64,000 bases of DNA from an uncultured Mucilaginibacter sp. (GTDB lineage: Bacteria; Bacteroidota; Bacteroidia; Sphingobacteriales; Sphingobacteriaceae), in contig CAIPFE010000005.1 of assembly GCA_903864275.1 (NCBI GenBank), positions 1 through 64,000 of the forward strand, in the 5' to 3' direction. Positions 15,649 to 24,471 of this stretch are shown one piece after another. Below the pieces are notes generated by a model. That model made no database searches. It was not told the DNA's origin and was given only the letters and a program-made list of their open reading frames with translations. How positions within the stretch are numbered: position 1 is the first letter of the stretch; each line of letters begins with the position of its first letter. A program made the translations under genes and the position numbers.

Positions 15649-17466
15649 CTACATCCCTTTCTGTATCGCCTGGTAAATCACATCTTGTATCCGCGGCCTG
15701 ATGTTCAGGCTGGATAGTTTGCTGCTGACGAGAGGGTTAACGCGGTTTGATAAAAATATGTACACCAGGTTATACTTAGCATCAACCCATACGCAGGTGC
15801 CGGTAAAGCCTGTGTGCCCATAAGCCTGCGGGGATGCCAGCTGCGATGGATAATGATGTTCGGGAATGGGGTCCCAGCGGTCAAAGCCCAGGCCACGACG
15901 ACTGACATCGGATTGTTTGGCGGTGAAAAGATCAACCGTTTCGGGTTTAATATATTGTACACCGCCATAGGCTCCCCGGTTCAACATCATCTGGTATAAA
16001 ATGGCGAGGTCGTTGGCGTCCGAAAACAAGCCTGCATGACCGGCAACACCGCCCATCAGCGCTGCGGTGGGGTCATGTACATAGCCGTCCAGCAGGGCAT
16101 GGCGGTAAACTTCGTCATCTTCGGTCGGCGGTATGCGGCTAACCGGAAACCGGTAAAGCGGTAAAAAACCGGTGGTTTGCAGGCCCAGCGGGGTGTATAG
16201 TTGTTGCTGGATGTAAACATTTTCGGGCGTTGAAGTAAGCGTTTCAATAATTTGCTGCATAAAACACATGCTCAAATCGCTGTAAACATATTTCCCCCGG
16301 GTTTTTAAGGGCGAGTTCAGCATCTCAGGCCACATCACATCTTTAAAAAAGTCCTTCCTTAAGTAGTAACCATTATTCACTTTTGTAGGATATGCCGCCG
16401 ACGAATCGGTGCTGTGATCCGTGGGCTTTAAGGGTTCAAAGGTTGGGATATCGGGGACCAGGCCGGCCTGGTGCTCCAATATCTCGCGGACCTTGATATC
16501 ATTTTTGCTGGTCTTCTGCGCCATGGGCAGGTAGGCGCCAACAGTCGAATCAAGGTTTAATCTGCCCTGGTCATAAAGCAGCATGGTTTCCATTGTGGTT
16601 GCCGATATTTTGGTCATGGAGGCCAGGTCGAAAATATCTGTAATATTTTCGGGCACCGTCCTGTCATAACTATGATGACCATAAGCTTTATTAAATATCA
16701 CCTTGCCGTCTTTAGCCACCAAAACCACGCATCCGGGCGTGGCCTGGTTTAAAATTGCCTCGGTCGCTATGTTATCGATCCCCAGCAGGTCAGTTGCATT
16801 GATGCCGGCATCTTCCGGTACAGTATACTGTAAACGGATCTTATCCGTGGTAAAGCCCATTTTTTTCCGGTAATTACGCGATAAATTCCTGTCAAGCTTT
16901 TGCGTTATGGCGATGCCGCCAAATATAGCCTGGGCGCTGAAAAAAGCTGCCACCGGCGAAACCCGCTCGCACCATATAATAGGCGCCGAAACATCATTCA
17001 ATTTAATTAATGCATTACTGCTGCCAAACAGTGCGATAATTACCCTTTTTATTTTTTGATTACTATTGATAAAACTTAACACCTGCGGATTATCGAGGTC
17101 AGCATCCGTTAGCTGGATGATAAGGGTGTTGTATAGCTTCAGATCGAATGACAGGTCATCCAGCGTTTTTACGCCTGAATAATCGTTTCCATTAAATGAT
17201 TGCGCTTTACTATACTTATTCAGCAGGCTGTCGAACCCTATAGCATATTGGTTTGAAAAATGAATACTGGCAATTTTTAACTGGTCGGGGTTTTGAAGCG
17301 GGATTACATAAGCGGAATTGTTAAACAAAACGGTCGATTGCTGAACCAGCTTTTCCTCTTCAACATAAGCCCGTCCTGTAAAAGGTGGGTTTTGCGCGCA
17401 TGCCGAATTAAATACGATAAATACAAACAGCGTTAAAGTGTGAAACAACCGGTTATTTTTTCTCAT
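15649..17466 (-). CDS. Serine hydrolase (class C beta-lactamase-like) with GH3 C-domain-like N-terminal part
   Basis: The 605-residue product has an N-terminal signal with a possible lipidation cysteine (FNSAC), then a region of about 170 residues similar to the C-terminal domain of GH3 enzymes (STVLFNNSAYVIPLQNPDQLK), and a beta-lactamase domain with SMTK at residues 283-286, YSD as the second motif and HTG near the C-terminus. In Bacteroidota, NagZ-like GH3 enzymes can be fused to a beta-lactamase domain; here the catalytic GH3 barrel is missing. It may act on cell wall fragments or peptides in the periplasm. ATG 17466 overlaps the end of the amidohydrolase gene by 14 bases, so translation is coupled; 17481 is an alternative start. 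Confidence 0.82.
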   Translation of the reverse strand: MRKNNRLFHTLTLFVFIVFNSACAQNPPFTGRAYVEEEKLVQQSTVLFNNSAYVIPLQNPDQLKIASIHFSNQYAIGFDSLLNKYSKAQSFNGNDYSGVKTLDDLSFDLKLYNTLIIQLTDADLDNPQVLSFINSNQKIKRVIIALFGSSNALIKLNDVSAPIIWCERVSPVAAFFSAQAIFGGIAITQKLDRNLSRNYRKKMGFTTDKIRLQYTVPEDAGINATDLLGIDNIATEAILNQATPGCVVLVAKDGKVIFNKAYGHHSYDRTVPENITDIFDLASMTKISATTMETMLLYDQGRLNLDSTVGAYLPMAQKTSKNDIKVREILEHQAGLVPDIPTFEPLKPTDHSTDSSAAYPTKVNNGYYLRKDFFKDVMWPEMLNSPLKTRGKYVYSDLSMCFMQQIIETLTSTPENVYIQQQLYTPLGLQTTGFLPLYRFPVSRIPPTEDDEVYRHALLDGYVHDPTAALMGGVAGHAGLFSDANDLAILYQMMLNRGAYGGVQYIKPETVDLFTAKQSDVSRRGLGFDRWDPIPEHHYPSQLASPQAYGHTGFTGTCVWVDAKYNLVYIFLSNRVNPLVSSKLSSLNIRPRIQDVIYQAIQKGM

Positions 17467-19087
17467 AAACTTTTTCGCCATTTACATATGTTTTTAACAC
17501 TTTAACGCCGGGCACAGCGGGTCCGTCTATTTTCATGATGTCTTTATCAAGGATCACAAAATCGGCATACTTGCCGGGCTCTATGCTTCCCTTTTCTTTT
17601 TCTTCAAAGTTTGCTTTTGCAGCCCAAATCGTCATTCCTCTCAATGCTTGTTCGCGGGTAAGGGCATTTTCAGGTTGAAAGCCGCCTTCAGGATACCCTT
17701 TAATGTCCTTCCGTTCAACTGCTGCATAAAACGTGTACATCGGGTTAATGTTTTCAACCGGGAAATCGGTACCTAAAGGCAGCCAGCCATTTTGTTCCAG
17801 CAATTGTTTATAAGCGTACGCCGATTTTAAACGTTTTTTTCCAAGCCGGTCGCCGGCCCAATACATATCGGATGTCGCGTGTGTAGGTTGTACCGATGGG
17901 ATGATGTTATACTCACCAAAATATTTAATATCATCCGGCGAAAGCACCTGCGCATGTTCTATGCGCCAGCGGCGGTCGTTTTTGCCCTTCAGGACGCTTG
18001 CATAGATTTTTAGTATTACCCGGTTTGCCGAGTCGCCAATGGCATGGGTACATAACTGGAAACCTTTGTTGACGAGTTTTTTTGCAACATCCATAAAGTG
18101 CTGCTGGCTGCTCAATAAAAATCCGCGCCAGTTTTTTTGGTCGGAGTAAGGTTGCAATAGACACGCCCCGCGTGAGCCCAGGGCGCCATCGGCGTACATT
18201 TTAAATGAACGCACATCGAGACCGGGCGTTTTAAAAACACCGCGTTTAAACAAATAATCGAAATCCTCCGGACTGTCAGAAAGCATTACATACATCCGCA
18301 TTTTTAACGCGCCTTTATGCTGTAATTGCGCGATTATATTTACCATAGTATAAGGCAGCCCGCAATCTTCAACAGTAGTTAAACCCACGGCAAAACAATT
18401 ATGCTGTGCGTCCAAAAACGCCCTTTGGGTAACCGAATCGGTTGGCGGTGGTATTTTGCGCCTTACCAGCCCTTCGGCGTTATCAACCAGTAAACCGGTA
18501 AGTTTTCCGTTGATTGTTTCAATTTTACCCCCGGCAATGGATTGACCCGGTTTAATGCCCGCGATATTCAATGCCGCCTGGTTTACCATGATGGCATGCC
18601 CGTCGATGCGGGTTAGTAATATTGGCCTTACTGGGAACATCGAATCCAGCTTGGCTTTATTGGGGAAATCCTTTACCTTCCACTTATTCTGGTCCCATCC
18701 GCGGCCAACTATCCATCCTTCGGTATCTTTTATGGAAAAAGCATTCACAGAATCGACAACTTCCTGCCAGCTTTTGGTATTTTCAAGCTTAACTTCCTGC
18801 AAACTCAAACCATAACTATAAAAATGCGAATGAGCATCAATAAAGCCAGGGTATACAGGTTTGCCACCGGCATCAATAACATCGCGGGCTTTATATTTCT
18901 CCTCTAAAGTATCAGCATTGCCAACAGCAACAATTTTTCCGGCGTTTACTACAAATGCATCGGCGGTTGTAAAATTGCTGTCGACGGTATAGACTAACGC
19001 GTTTTTAACCAGCAGGTCGGCATTGTACTCCTTTTGTTTACAGGCTGCTAAAAAAAGCAATAATACCAGGGGGGATATTTTATTCAT
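17453..19087 (-). CDS. Amidohydrolase, YtcJ-like, lipoprotein
   Basis: The 544-residue product has a lipoprotein signal (LLLFLAAC, Cys16) and an amidohydrolase 3 domain: the metal-binding FIDAHSHFYSYG, GWIVGRGWDQNKW, LCTHAIGDSANR, WRIEHAQVLSP and GTDFPVENINP. The order matches YtcJ-type enzymes, which hydrolyse amides or N-formyl compounds. It would sit on the periplasmic side or surface. It is the first gene of a pair with the beta-lactamase-like hydrolase, with overlapping ends, which suggests both handle the same kind of substrate. Confidence 0.9.
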   Translation of the reverse strand: MNKISPLVLLLFLAACKQKEYNADLLVKNALVYTVDSNFTTADAFVVNAGKIVAVGNADTLEEKYKARDVIDAGGKPVYPGFIDAHSHFYSYGLSLQEVKLENTKSWQEVVDSVNAFSIKDTEGWIVGRGWDQNKWKVKDFPNKAKLDSMFPVRPILLTRIDGHAIMVNQAALNIAGIKPGQSIAGGKIETINGKLTGLLVDNAEGLVRRKIPPPTDSVTQRAFLDAQHNCFAVGLTTVEDCGLPYTMVNIIAQLQHKGALKMRMYVMLSDSPEDFDYLFKRGVFKTPGLDVRSFKMYADGALGSRGACLLQPYSDQKNWRGFLLSSQQHFMDVAKKLVNKGFQLCTHAIGDSANRVILKIYASVLKGKNDRRWRIEHAQVLSPDDIKYFGEYNIIPSVQPTHATSDMYWAGDRLGKKRLKSAYAYKQLLEQNGWLPLGTDFPVENINPMYTFYAAVERKDIKGYPEGGFQPENALTREQALRGMTIWAAKANFEEKEKGSIEPGKYADFVILDKDIMKIDGPAVPGVKVLKTYVNGEKVYEKK

Positions 19088-19113
19088 AGGTATTTTTTAA
19101 AAGTGGCAAACTA

Positions 19114-19121
19114 CAAAACTA
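19114..19121 (-). promoter_or_regulatory. Amidohydrolase promoter -7 box
   Basis: TAGTTTTG on the minus strand matches TAnnTTTG and lies 26 bases before the start codon. No -33 TTG at standard spacing was found. Confidence 0.45.
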
Positions 19122-19204
19122 TATACAAAAACAAAGGCATAAAGTTATGCCATCAAATATTTAATTTAGCACCGAAAACGTAATTGAAAGGGAATTTTTA
19201 CAAA

Positions 19205-21061
19205 ATGCCAGATATAATCCATCTTTTACCGGATGCCGTTGCCAACCAGATTGCCGCGGGCGAAGTAGTGCAGCGGCCGGCATCAGCCGTAAAAGAACTT
19301 GTGGAGAATGCGCTTGATGCGGGGGCGGATAAAATACAACTGATACTTAAAGATGCCGGGAAATCAATGATCCAGGTTATTGATAATGGCTGCGGTATGA
19401 GCTTGACCGATGCGCGCATGAGTTTTGAGCGGCATGCCACTTCGAAAATACGCAAGGCCGAAGATCTGTTTGCCATCCGCACCATGGGTTTCAGGGGCGA
19501 GGCCATGGCCTCCATTGCCGCCATCGCCCAGGTTGAGTTAAGAACCCGCAGGCACGAAGACGAGCTTGGCACTTGTATTTTTATTGAAGGCTCGGAAGTT
19601 TTAAGCCAGGACGCATGTTCGGCCAATCCGGGCACTTCGATATCTGTAAAGAACTTATTCTACAATACGCCGGCTCGCCGCAACTTTTTAAAAAGCAACC
19701 CGGTAGAGATGCGGCATGTTATTGATGAATTTCAGCGCGTGGCGTTATCGCACCCGAAAGTTTTCTTCACCCTGCACCACGACGGGCAGGAGGTTTACCA
19801 TTTGCCGGCGGCAACGCTTAAGCAACGCATCATTCATTTATTTGGCAGGGAATATAATGAACGGCTGGTGCCTGTTGAGGAAGACACATCGGTTATTAAC
19901 CTGCGCGGTTTTGTCGGTAAACCCGAATATGCGCGAAGAACGCGCGGCGAACAATTCTTTTTTGTGAACAACCGCTTTATACGCGATGCCTATTTAAACC
20001 ACGCGGTGCTGATGGCTTTTAAGGAGTTATTACCCGAGGATACCTACCCACTGTATGTATTATTTATAGATATCGACCCGGCTAAAATTGATATCAACGT
20101 TCATCCTACCAAAACCGAGATAAAATACCAGGATGAACAAACCATTTACGCTATTATCCGCTCGGCGGTAAAACGCTCTTTGGGCAGGTATAACATTACC
20201 CCCAGCCTTGATTTTGACCAGGATAATAGCATGGGGCAATTAGTAACCCCAAAACCGCTGGAAGAAATTGTTGCGCCAACCATCAGTTTCAACCCGGATT
20301 TTAACCCGTTTAGCGCAGATAAAAAAAAAGAACGCGAGATCCCGTTTTTGAGGAACACCGGTGAATACCGAAGCTCCCCTATCCCGCAAAATTGGGATAC
20401 GCTCTATGCTATCAGTAAAAAGGAAACAAGCCCGCAGCAGGAAATTCATGAAGAAAAGAGCATTACTGCGGATGACCGGGAAATAAACAAACCGAATGAA
20501 CGGCAGCTTTTCCAGGTACATAACCGGTTTATCCTGTCGCCGATAAAGTCGGGTTTTATGGTGATCAACCAGCAGGCCGCTCACGAACGTATTTTATATG
20601 AACGTTTTTTGCAGCAGTTGGAAAATCATTCAGGGCTGAGCCAGCAAAGCCTTTTTCCGCAATCAGTTACATTAAACAGCAGCGATTTCGAACTATTAAA
20701 GGAACTTTTACCCGATATTCGCGCACTGGGATTTGATATACGCGAATTCGGCAAAAACACGGTGGTAGTTGAAGGCATACCCGCCGATTTGAACAATATT
20801 GGCGAGCACGAACTGCTTGAACAACTGCTTGAAGGGTATAAGAATAACCAGGCGATATTAAAACTCGATAAAAGGGACAGCCTTGCGCGATCTTTAGCGC
20901 GAAATGCTGCAACGAAATCGGGCACAAAGATGTCATTGGAAGAAATGAATTTACTGGTAGACCAGCTTTTTGCCTGCCAAATGCCTAATCTTGCATTAAA
21001 TGGCAAACTGGTAATTACTACTTTTACATTGAACGAACTTTTAGAACGATTTGAAAAATAA
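19205..21061 (+). CDS. mutL: DNA mismatch repair protein MutL
   Basis: The 618-residue product has the GHKL ATPase N-terminus (IAAGEVVQRPASAVKELVENALDAGA, DNGCGM, HATSKI, GFRGEAMASI) and the MutL transducer domain (FVNNRFIRD, DIDPAKIDINVHPTKTEIKY). It couples MutS recognition of mismatches to strand removal. The C-terminal domain has the region of the endonuclease motif, but it reads NQQAAHERILYE at residues 455-466 where endonuclease-type MutL has DQHA; the metal-binding Asp is Asn and the His is Gln. The last segment has ACQMPNLALNGK where other members have a Cys-Pro-X-Gly-Arg-Pro type motif. ATG 19205 was preferred over TTG 19184 because family N-termini start there. Confidence 0.95.
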   Translation: MPDIIHLLPDAVANQIAAGEVVQRPASAVKELVENALDAGADKIQLILKDAGKSMIQVIDNGCGMSLTDARMSFERHATSKIRKAEDLFAIRTMGFRGEAMASIAAIAQVELRTRRHEDELGTCIFIEGSEVLSQDACSANPGTSISVKNLFYNTPARRNFLKSNPVEMRHVIDEFQRVALSHPKVFFTLHHDGQEVYHLPAATLKQRIIHLFGREYNERLVPVEEDTSVINLRGFVGKPEYARRTRGEQFFFVNNRFIRDAYLNHAVLMAFKELLPEDTYPLYVLFIDIDPAKIDINVHPTKTEIKYQDEQTIYAIIRSAVKRSLGRYNITPSLDFDQDNSMGQLVTPKPLEEIVAPTISFNPDFNPFSADKKKEREIPFLRNTGEYRSSPIPQNWDTLYAISKKETSPQQEIHEEKSITADDREINKPNERQLFQVHNRFILSPIKSGFMVINQQAAHERILYERFLQQLENHSGLSQQSLFPQSVTLNSSDFELLKELLPDIRALGFDIREFGKNTVVVEGIPADLNNIGEHELLEQLLEGYKNNQAILKLDKRDSLARSLARNAATKSGTKMSLEEMNLLVDQLFACQMPNLALNGKLVITTFTLNELLERFEK

Positions 21062-21089
21062 TCCCGCTGTGCGGGACTCAAACTATTTT

Positions 21090-21788
21090 ATGAACGGAAA
21101 CAGTCAATCACCTTTCGCAAATTTAACACCGGTTGTAAAAAATCTGCTGATCATTAACCTCATTTGTTTTATACCTTTTATAGTATTAAGTGAAAATAAT
21201 TACCAGGGGATGGTAGTTAATAATTTAGGGCTATTTTATTTCAATTCGCCGCATTTCAGGGTATGGCAAATTTTAACCTACATGTTCCTGCATGGCGGGT
21301 GGGCACATATACTTTTTAATATGTTCGCCTTATTTTCCTTCGGCCCGATATTGGAATATGCCATCGGGCCAAAACATTTTTTTAGTCTTTATTTTATTTG
21401 CGGTATCGGCGCTGCGTTGTTTCAAATCCTGGTGCAGGCCATTGAAGTGCATTACATGATCGGGAGCTTTACGATTTTCGATGGCATGCAAATTAATGAC
21501 CCGGCGGTATTTGCTAAGTTACAAGCCATTTATGCTGTTCCTACCGTTGGCGCATCTGGTGCTATATTCGGTTTGCTGGTAGGCTTCGGCATGCTTTACC
21601 CCGACCTGGAACTGATGTTGTTATTTGTGCCAGTGCCCATAAAAGCGAAATACATTATCCCGATCTATATAATAATTGAAATTGTTTTAGGCGTAGGCCA
21701 GTTTGGAGGCGATAATGTGGCCCATTTTGCTCATTTGGGCGGCGCGTTGCTGGGCTTTATCCTGATAAAAATTTGGCGGTACCGGTAA
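21090..21788 (+). CDS. Rhomboid family intramembrane serine protease (1)
   Basis: The 232-residue product has six or so transmembrane helices and all rhomboid signatures: HGGWAHILFNMFALFSFG in helix 2, the catalytic serine S156 in GASGAIFG, and the catalytic histidine H215 in HFAHLGGALLG. It cuts membrane proteins within the bilayer. ATG 21090 was taken as start because the frame further upstream overlaps the mutL end. A small hairpin (TCCCGC/GCGGGA, 21062-21076) lies in the gap after mutL. A second rhomboid gene follows. Confidence 0.93.
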   Translation: MNGNSQSPFANLTPVVKNLLIINLICFIPFIVLSENNYQGMVVNNLGLFYFNSPHFRVWQILTYMFLHGGWAHILFNMFALFSFGPILEYAIGPKHFFSLYFICGIGAALFQILVQAIEVHYMIGSFTIFDGMQINDPAVFAKLQAIYAVPTVGASGAIFGLLVGFGMLYPDLELMLLFVPVPIKAKYIIPIYIIIEIVLGVGQFGGDNVAHFAHLGGALLGFILIKIWRYR

Positions 21789-21906
21789 TTAAAATTTCTG
21801 ATTATTATAAGTAAATTGCCGTACTGTTTGTATTTTGTAAAATACTAACAGCAAAAACAACTTTTTTTAAAAAATACAGTTATCAGCAATAGAGGAATTT
21901 CGTTTT

Positions 21907-22776
21907 ATGAGCACCCTGTGGCAAAATATTCAATACAAAATGCTGCGTTCCGGCAGTAAGCTAAACCTGCTCATAGGTATCAATATTATTGTTTTTTTGG
22001 TTGTTAATGTTACAGATGTTATTGGCAAATTCCTGTTTAATACCGCTGCGGTAAGTTATTACACCAGCGAATATCTTTTATTGCCGGCCTACCTGCCAAA
22101 ATTACTGACCCATTTCTGGACGCCTGTAACCTACATGTTTATGCACGATGGTATCTGGCACATCCTGTTCAACATGCTTTGGTTTTACTGGTTCGGACTG
22201 ATATTTGAAGAATATCTTGGCAAAAAACGTACGCTGGGACTGTATTTTATGGGTGGCCTTGCCGGTGCACTCCTGTTTATATTCAGTTATAATATTTTTC
22301 CTTTTTTTACCCATGTGCATGCGGCCGAAGGTGCTACACTGGTCGGGGCGTCGGCAAGTGTGATGGCCATCATGGTTGCTACAGCGACCTTGTTGCCTGA
22401 TTATACCTTGCCACTGATCCTCATTGGCCCGGTAAAGCTAAAATGGCTGGTGCTTTTTTTTATTGTTATTGACTTTTTGGGGATAACAGGCCTGAACGCG
22501 GGCGGCGAGCTATCGCACCTGGGCGGCGCTTTGATAGGTTTTGTTTACGTTAAACAACTGCAAAAGGGCAGCGACTGGATAGAAAACATCAACAAATTAT
22601 TTAAGCCAAAATCAAAACTGAAAGTAGTTTCGAATAATACTTCAAGAAAACCGACAGATTTTCCGCGACAAGAAGAAATAGACCTTATATTAGACAAAAT
22701 TTCGAGATCTGGATACGATAGCCTGAGCAAGCAGGAAAAAGAAATATTATTTCGCGCCAGTAATAATGAAGGCTAA
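21907..22776 (+). CDS. Rhomboid family intramembrane serine protease (2)
   Basis: The 289-residue product has a rhomboid domain with HDGIWHILFNMLWFYWFG, S149 in GASASVMAI and H204 in ELSHLGGALIG, so the Ser-His dyad is complete. After the last helix (about residue 215) comes a charged cytoplasmic tail ending in a helical motif EEIDLILDKISRSGYDSLSKQEKEIL, split here as EEIDLILDKISRSG and YDSLSKQEKEIL, typical of rhomboids in this phylum. The end overlaps the next gene by 11 bases, so the two are co-translated. Confidence 0.92.
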   Translation: MSTLWQNIQYKMLRSGSKLNLLIGINIIVFLVVNVTDVIGKFLFNTAAVSYYTSEYLLLPAYLPKLLTHFWTPVTYMFMHDGIWHILFNMLWFYWFGLIFEEYLGKKRTLGLYFMGGLAGALLFIFSYNIFPFFTHVHAAEGATLVGASASVMAIMVATATLLPDYTLPLILIGPVKLKWLVLFFIVIDFLGITGLNAGGELSHLGGALIGFVYVKQLQKGSDWIENINKLFKPKSKLKVVSNNTSRKPTDFPRQEEIDLILDKISRSGYDSLSKQEKEILFRASNNEG

Positions 22777-23878
22777 AAAGACCAAACGCTCATTTATCGG
22801 TAAGATCATGGCAGGTATAACTATATTGTTATGGCTTGCCTTAATAGTCAGTTACTTCGCGCCATATATCGATCCCCAGAGCAATTGGATATTCGCTTTT
22901 TTTGGCTTAGCCTACCCCTTTTTATTGATAGCCAATTTAATTCTGGCCATTTTTTGGGTGGCCAGCAGAAGATGGTACGGACTCATAACTTTCGTAATTA
23001 TTGCGTGCGGCTGGGGCATGTTGAATAATAATTTTGGTCTCCATTTGCAGTCAGCAGAGCCCTTTAACCCCAGTAATCTTGTGCATATGATGACTTACAA
23101 CGTGCACAATTTTAAGCGTTATGGTTCAAAAAACGATACCTCAACCAAACACGAAATATTGGATTTCATATATCGCGACCAGCCGGATATTATAGGTTTC
23201 CAGGAATTTTATACGCGCAACCAGGGCCAGTACGATATGCGCGATTCCCTGGTAAAAATAATGGGTGGGGCCTATTATTATTTCGAGCCGATCATATTTA
23301 ATAGTACTGAGGCTATCGGCATCGCTATTTTTTCAAAATTTCCGATCATAGCCCACGGATTTATCCCTTTTTCTGACAAAAGGAGTGAAAATGCCTGCAT
23401 TTACGTCGATGTTAAAAAGGGGGATAAGATATTCCGGATATACAGTGTGCATTTGCAATCCATCCGTTTCGACCCGGAAGATTATAAATACATCAACAAC
23501 ATTACCGGCCAGGGGACGGCCGAGGCGTCATCAGTCTGGCGTGTAGGAAGTAAATTGAAAATCGCATTTATAAAAAGAAGTGCACAGGTTGCCAAAATAA
23601 AAGAAAACACTGCTCACTGCCCTTACCCCTACATCATATCAGGTGATTTTAACGACACGCCCGCATCTTTTGCTGTTAATGAAATGGCAACAGGGTTGAA
23701 AAACGCTTTCAGCGAAAAAGGCGTTGGTTTTGGCCGGACCTATAACGGCAGTTTCCCCAATTTCCAGATAGATTATATTATGGCCAGCAAGCAATTTGAT
23801 GTGCTGAATTACCGCATTATCGAAAAAAAGCTGTCAGATCACTACCCGGTGTGGAGTGATCTGGTGTTAGCTCATTAA
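22766..23878 (+). CDS. Endonuclease/exonuclease/phosphatase family protein, membrane-anchored
   Basis: The 370-residue product starts with three transmembrane helices (to about residue 95), followed by an EEP domain: MMTYNVHNFKRYG, IIGFQEFYTRN with the metal-binding Glu, YSVHLQSIRFD, SGDFNDTPAS and LSDHYPVWSDL with the catalytic Asp-His. The family cuts phosphodiesters in nucleic acids, phospholipids or inositol phosphates. Because the domain follows membrane helices it is fixed to the inner membrane. It overlaps the rhomboid gene by 11 bases, forming a likely operon with it. Confidence 0.9.
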   Translation: MKAKKTKRSFIGKIMAGITILLWLALIVSYFAPYIDPQSNWIFAFFGLAYPFLLIANLILAIFWVASRRWYGLITFVIIACGWGMLNNNFGLHLQSAEPFNPSNLVHMMTYNVHNFKRYGSKNDTSTKHEILDFIYRDQPDIIGFQEFYTRNQGQYDMRDSLVKIMGGAYYYFEPIIFNSTEAIGIAIFSKFPIIAHGFIPFSDKRSENACIYVDVKKGDKIFRIYSVHLQSIRFDPEDYKYINNITGQGTAEASSVWRVGSKLKIAFIKRSAQVAKIKENTAHCPYPYIISGDFNDTPASFAVNEMATGLKNAFSEKGVGFGRTYNGSFPNFQIDYIMASKQFDVLNYRIIEKKLSDHYPVWSDLVLAH

Positions 23879-23881
23879 TTC

Positions 23882-24471
23882 ATTGGTTCATTGGTTCATT
23901 GGTTCATTGGTTCATTGGTAATGCATAGCGGGGAGGTCGTTCACTGGTTCATTCGTAGAATAAATAGTTTCAAGATATGAGTTATTATAGTTTGGAAGAT
24001 TTAGAGGTTTATCAATTAGCTGAAAGCTTTAGTGACGAGATTTGGTTCATTGTTACTGAATGGGATTATTTTGCAAAAGACACTGTTGGCAAGCAAATGG
24101 TTAGATCCGCTGATTCGATAGGAGCCAATATCGCAGAAGGATACGGCAGATATCATTACAAAGAGAACAGGAACTTCTGTTATTTTAGCAGGGGTTCAAC
24201 TATAGAAACAAAAGGCTGGTTAAAGAAATCAAAAACCAGGAAACTCTTAGGTGAAGAGCAGTTCAATACACTATTTGAAAAACTTCAAGTCATCCATCTT
24301 AAACTAAATGCCTATCTGAAGTTTATTGGAAAATCAAACAACGGCGGAAAAGACGAGTGAGCAGAGTTGATTCATTTGTTCAACTTTAAGGCGCTCGCCT
24401 ATTGCGGTGTAGCGGACTTACCTAACAAAGCAGACCAATGAACTAATGAACCAGTGAACTAATGAACCAAT
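23882..24471. repeat. Tandem-word inverted repeat (ATTGGTTC) enclosing a four-helix-bundle gene
   Basis: Left arm 23882-23919 is ATTGGTTC repeated four times plus ATTGGT. Right arm 24434-24471 is its reverse complement over 38 bases with three differences (pairs 23893/24460, 23899/24454, 23909/24444). In a plus-strand RNA all three become G.U or U.G pairs. The left arm starts three bases after the EEP stop codon; the right arm touches the stop codon of the convergent membrane-protein gene. The 514-base loop holds one gene. Extra GTTCACTGGTTCATTC words occur at 23940-23955. Confidence 0.9.
23977..24360 (+). CDS. Four-helix-bundle protein (S23 / Avd-like family)
   Basis: The 127-residue product has the features of the S23 family: LEVYQLAESFSDEIWFIV in helix 1, VGKQMVRSADSIGANIAEGYGRY in helix 2 (here split as VGKQMVRSADS and IGANIAEGYGRY), FCYFSRGSTIETKGWLK in helix 3, and a fourth helix with LHLKLNAYLKFIG-like spacing. 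Members were first seen in insertions within 23S rRNA genes; related Avd binds RNA and the reverse transcriptase in diversity-generating retroelements. No reverse transcriptase is seen here. The gene lies inside the loop of a long inverted repeat, between two convergent genes, as an inserted unit would. Confidence 0.9.
   Translation: MSYYSLEDLEVYQLAESFSDEIWFIVTEWDYFAKDTVGKQMVRSADSIGANIAEGYGRYHYKENRNFCYFSRGSTIETKGWLKKSKTRKLLGEEQFNTLFEKLQVIHLKLNAYLKFIGKSNNGGKDE

Noticed and set aside
23977..24360. Diversity-generating retroelement suggested by the Avd-like protein
   Set aside because: No reverse transcriptase, no template/variable repeat pair and no target gene are visible in the window.
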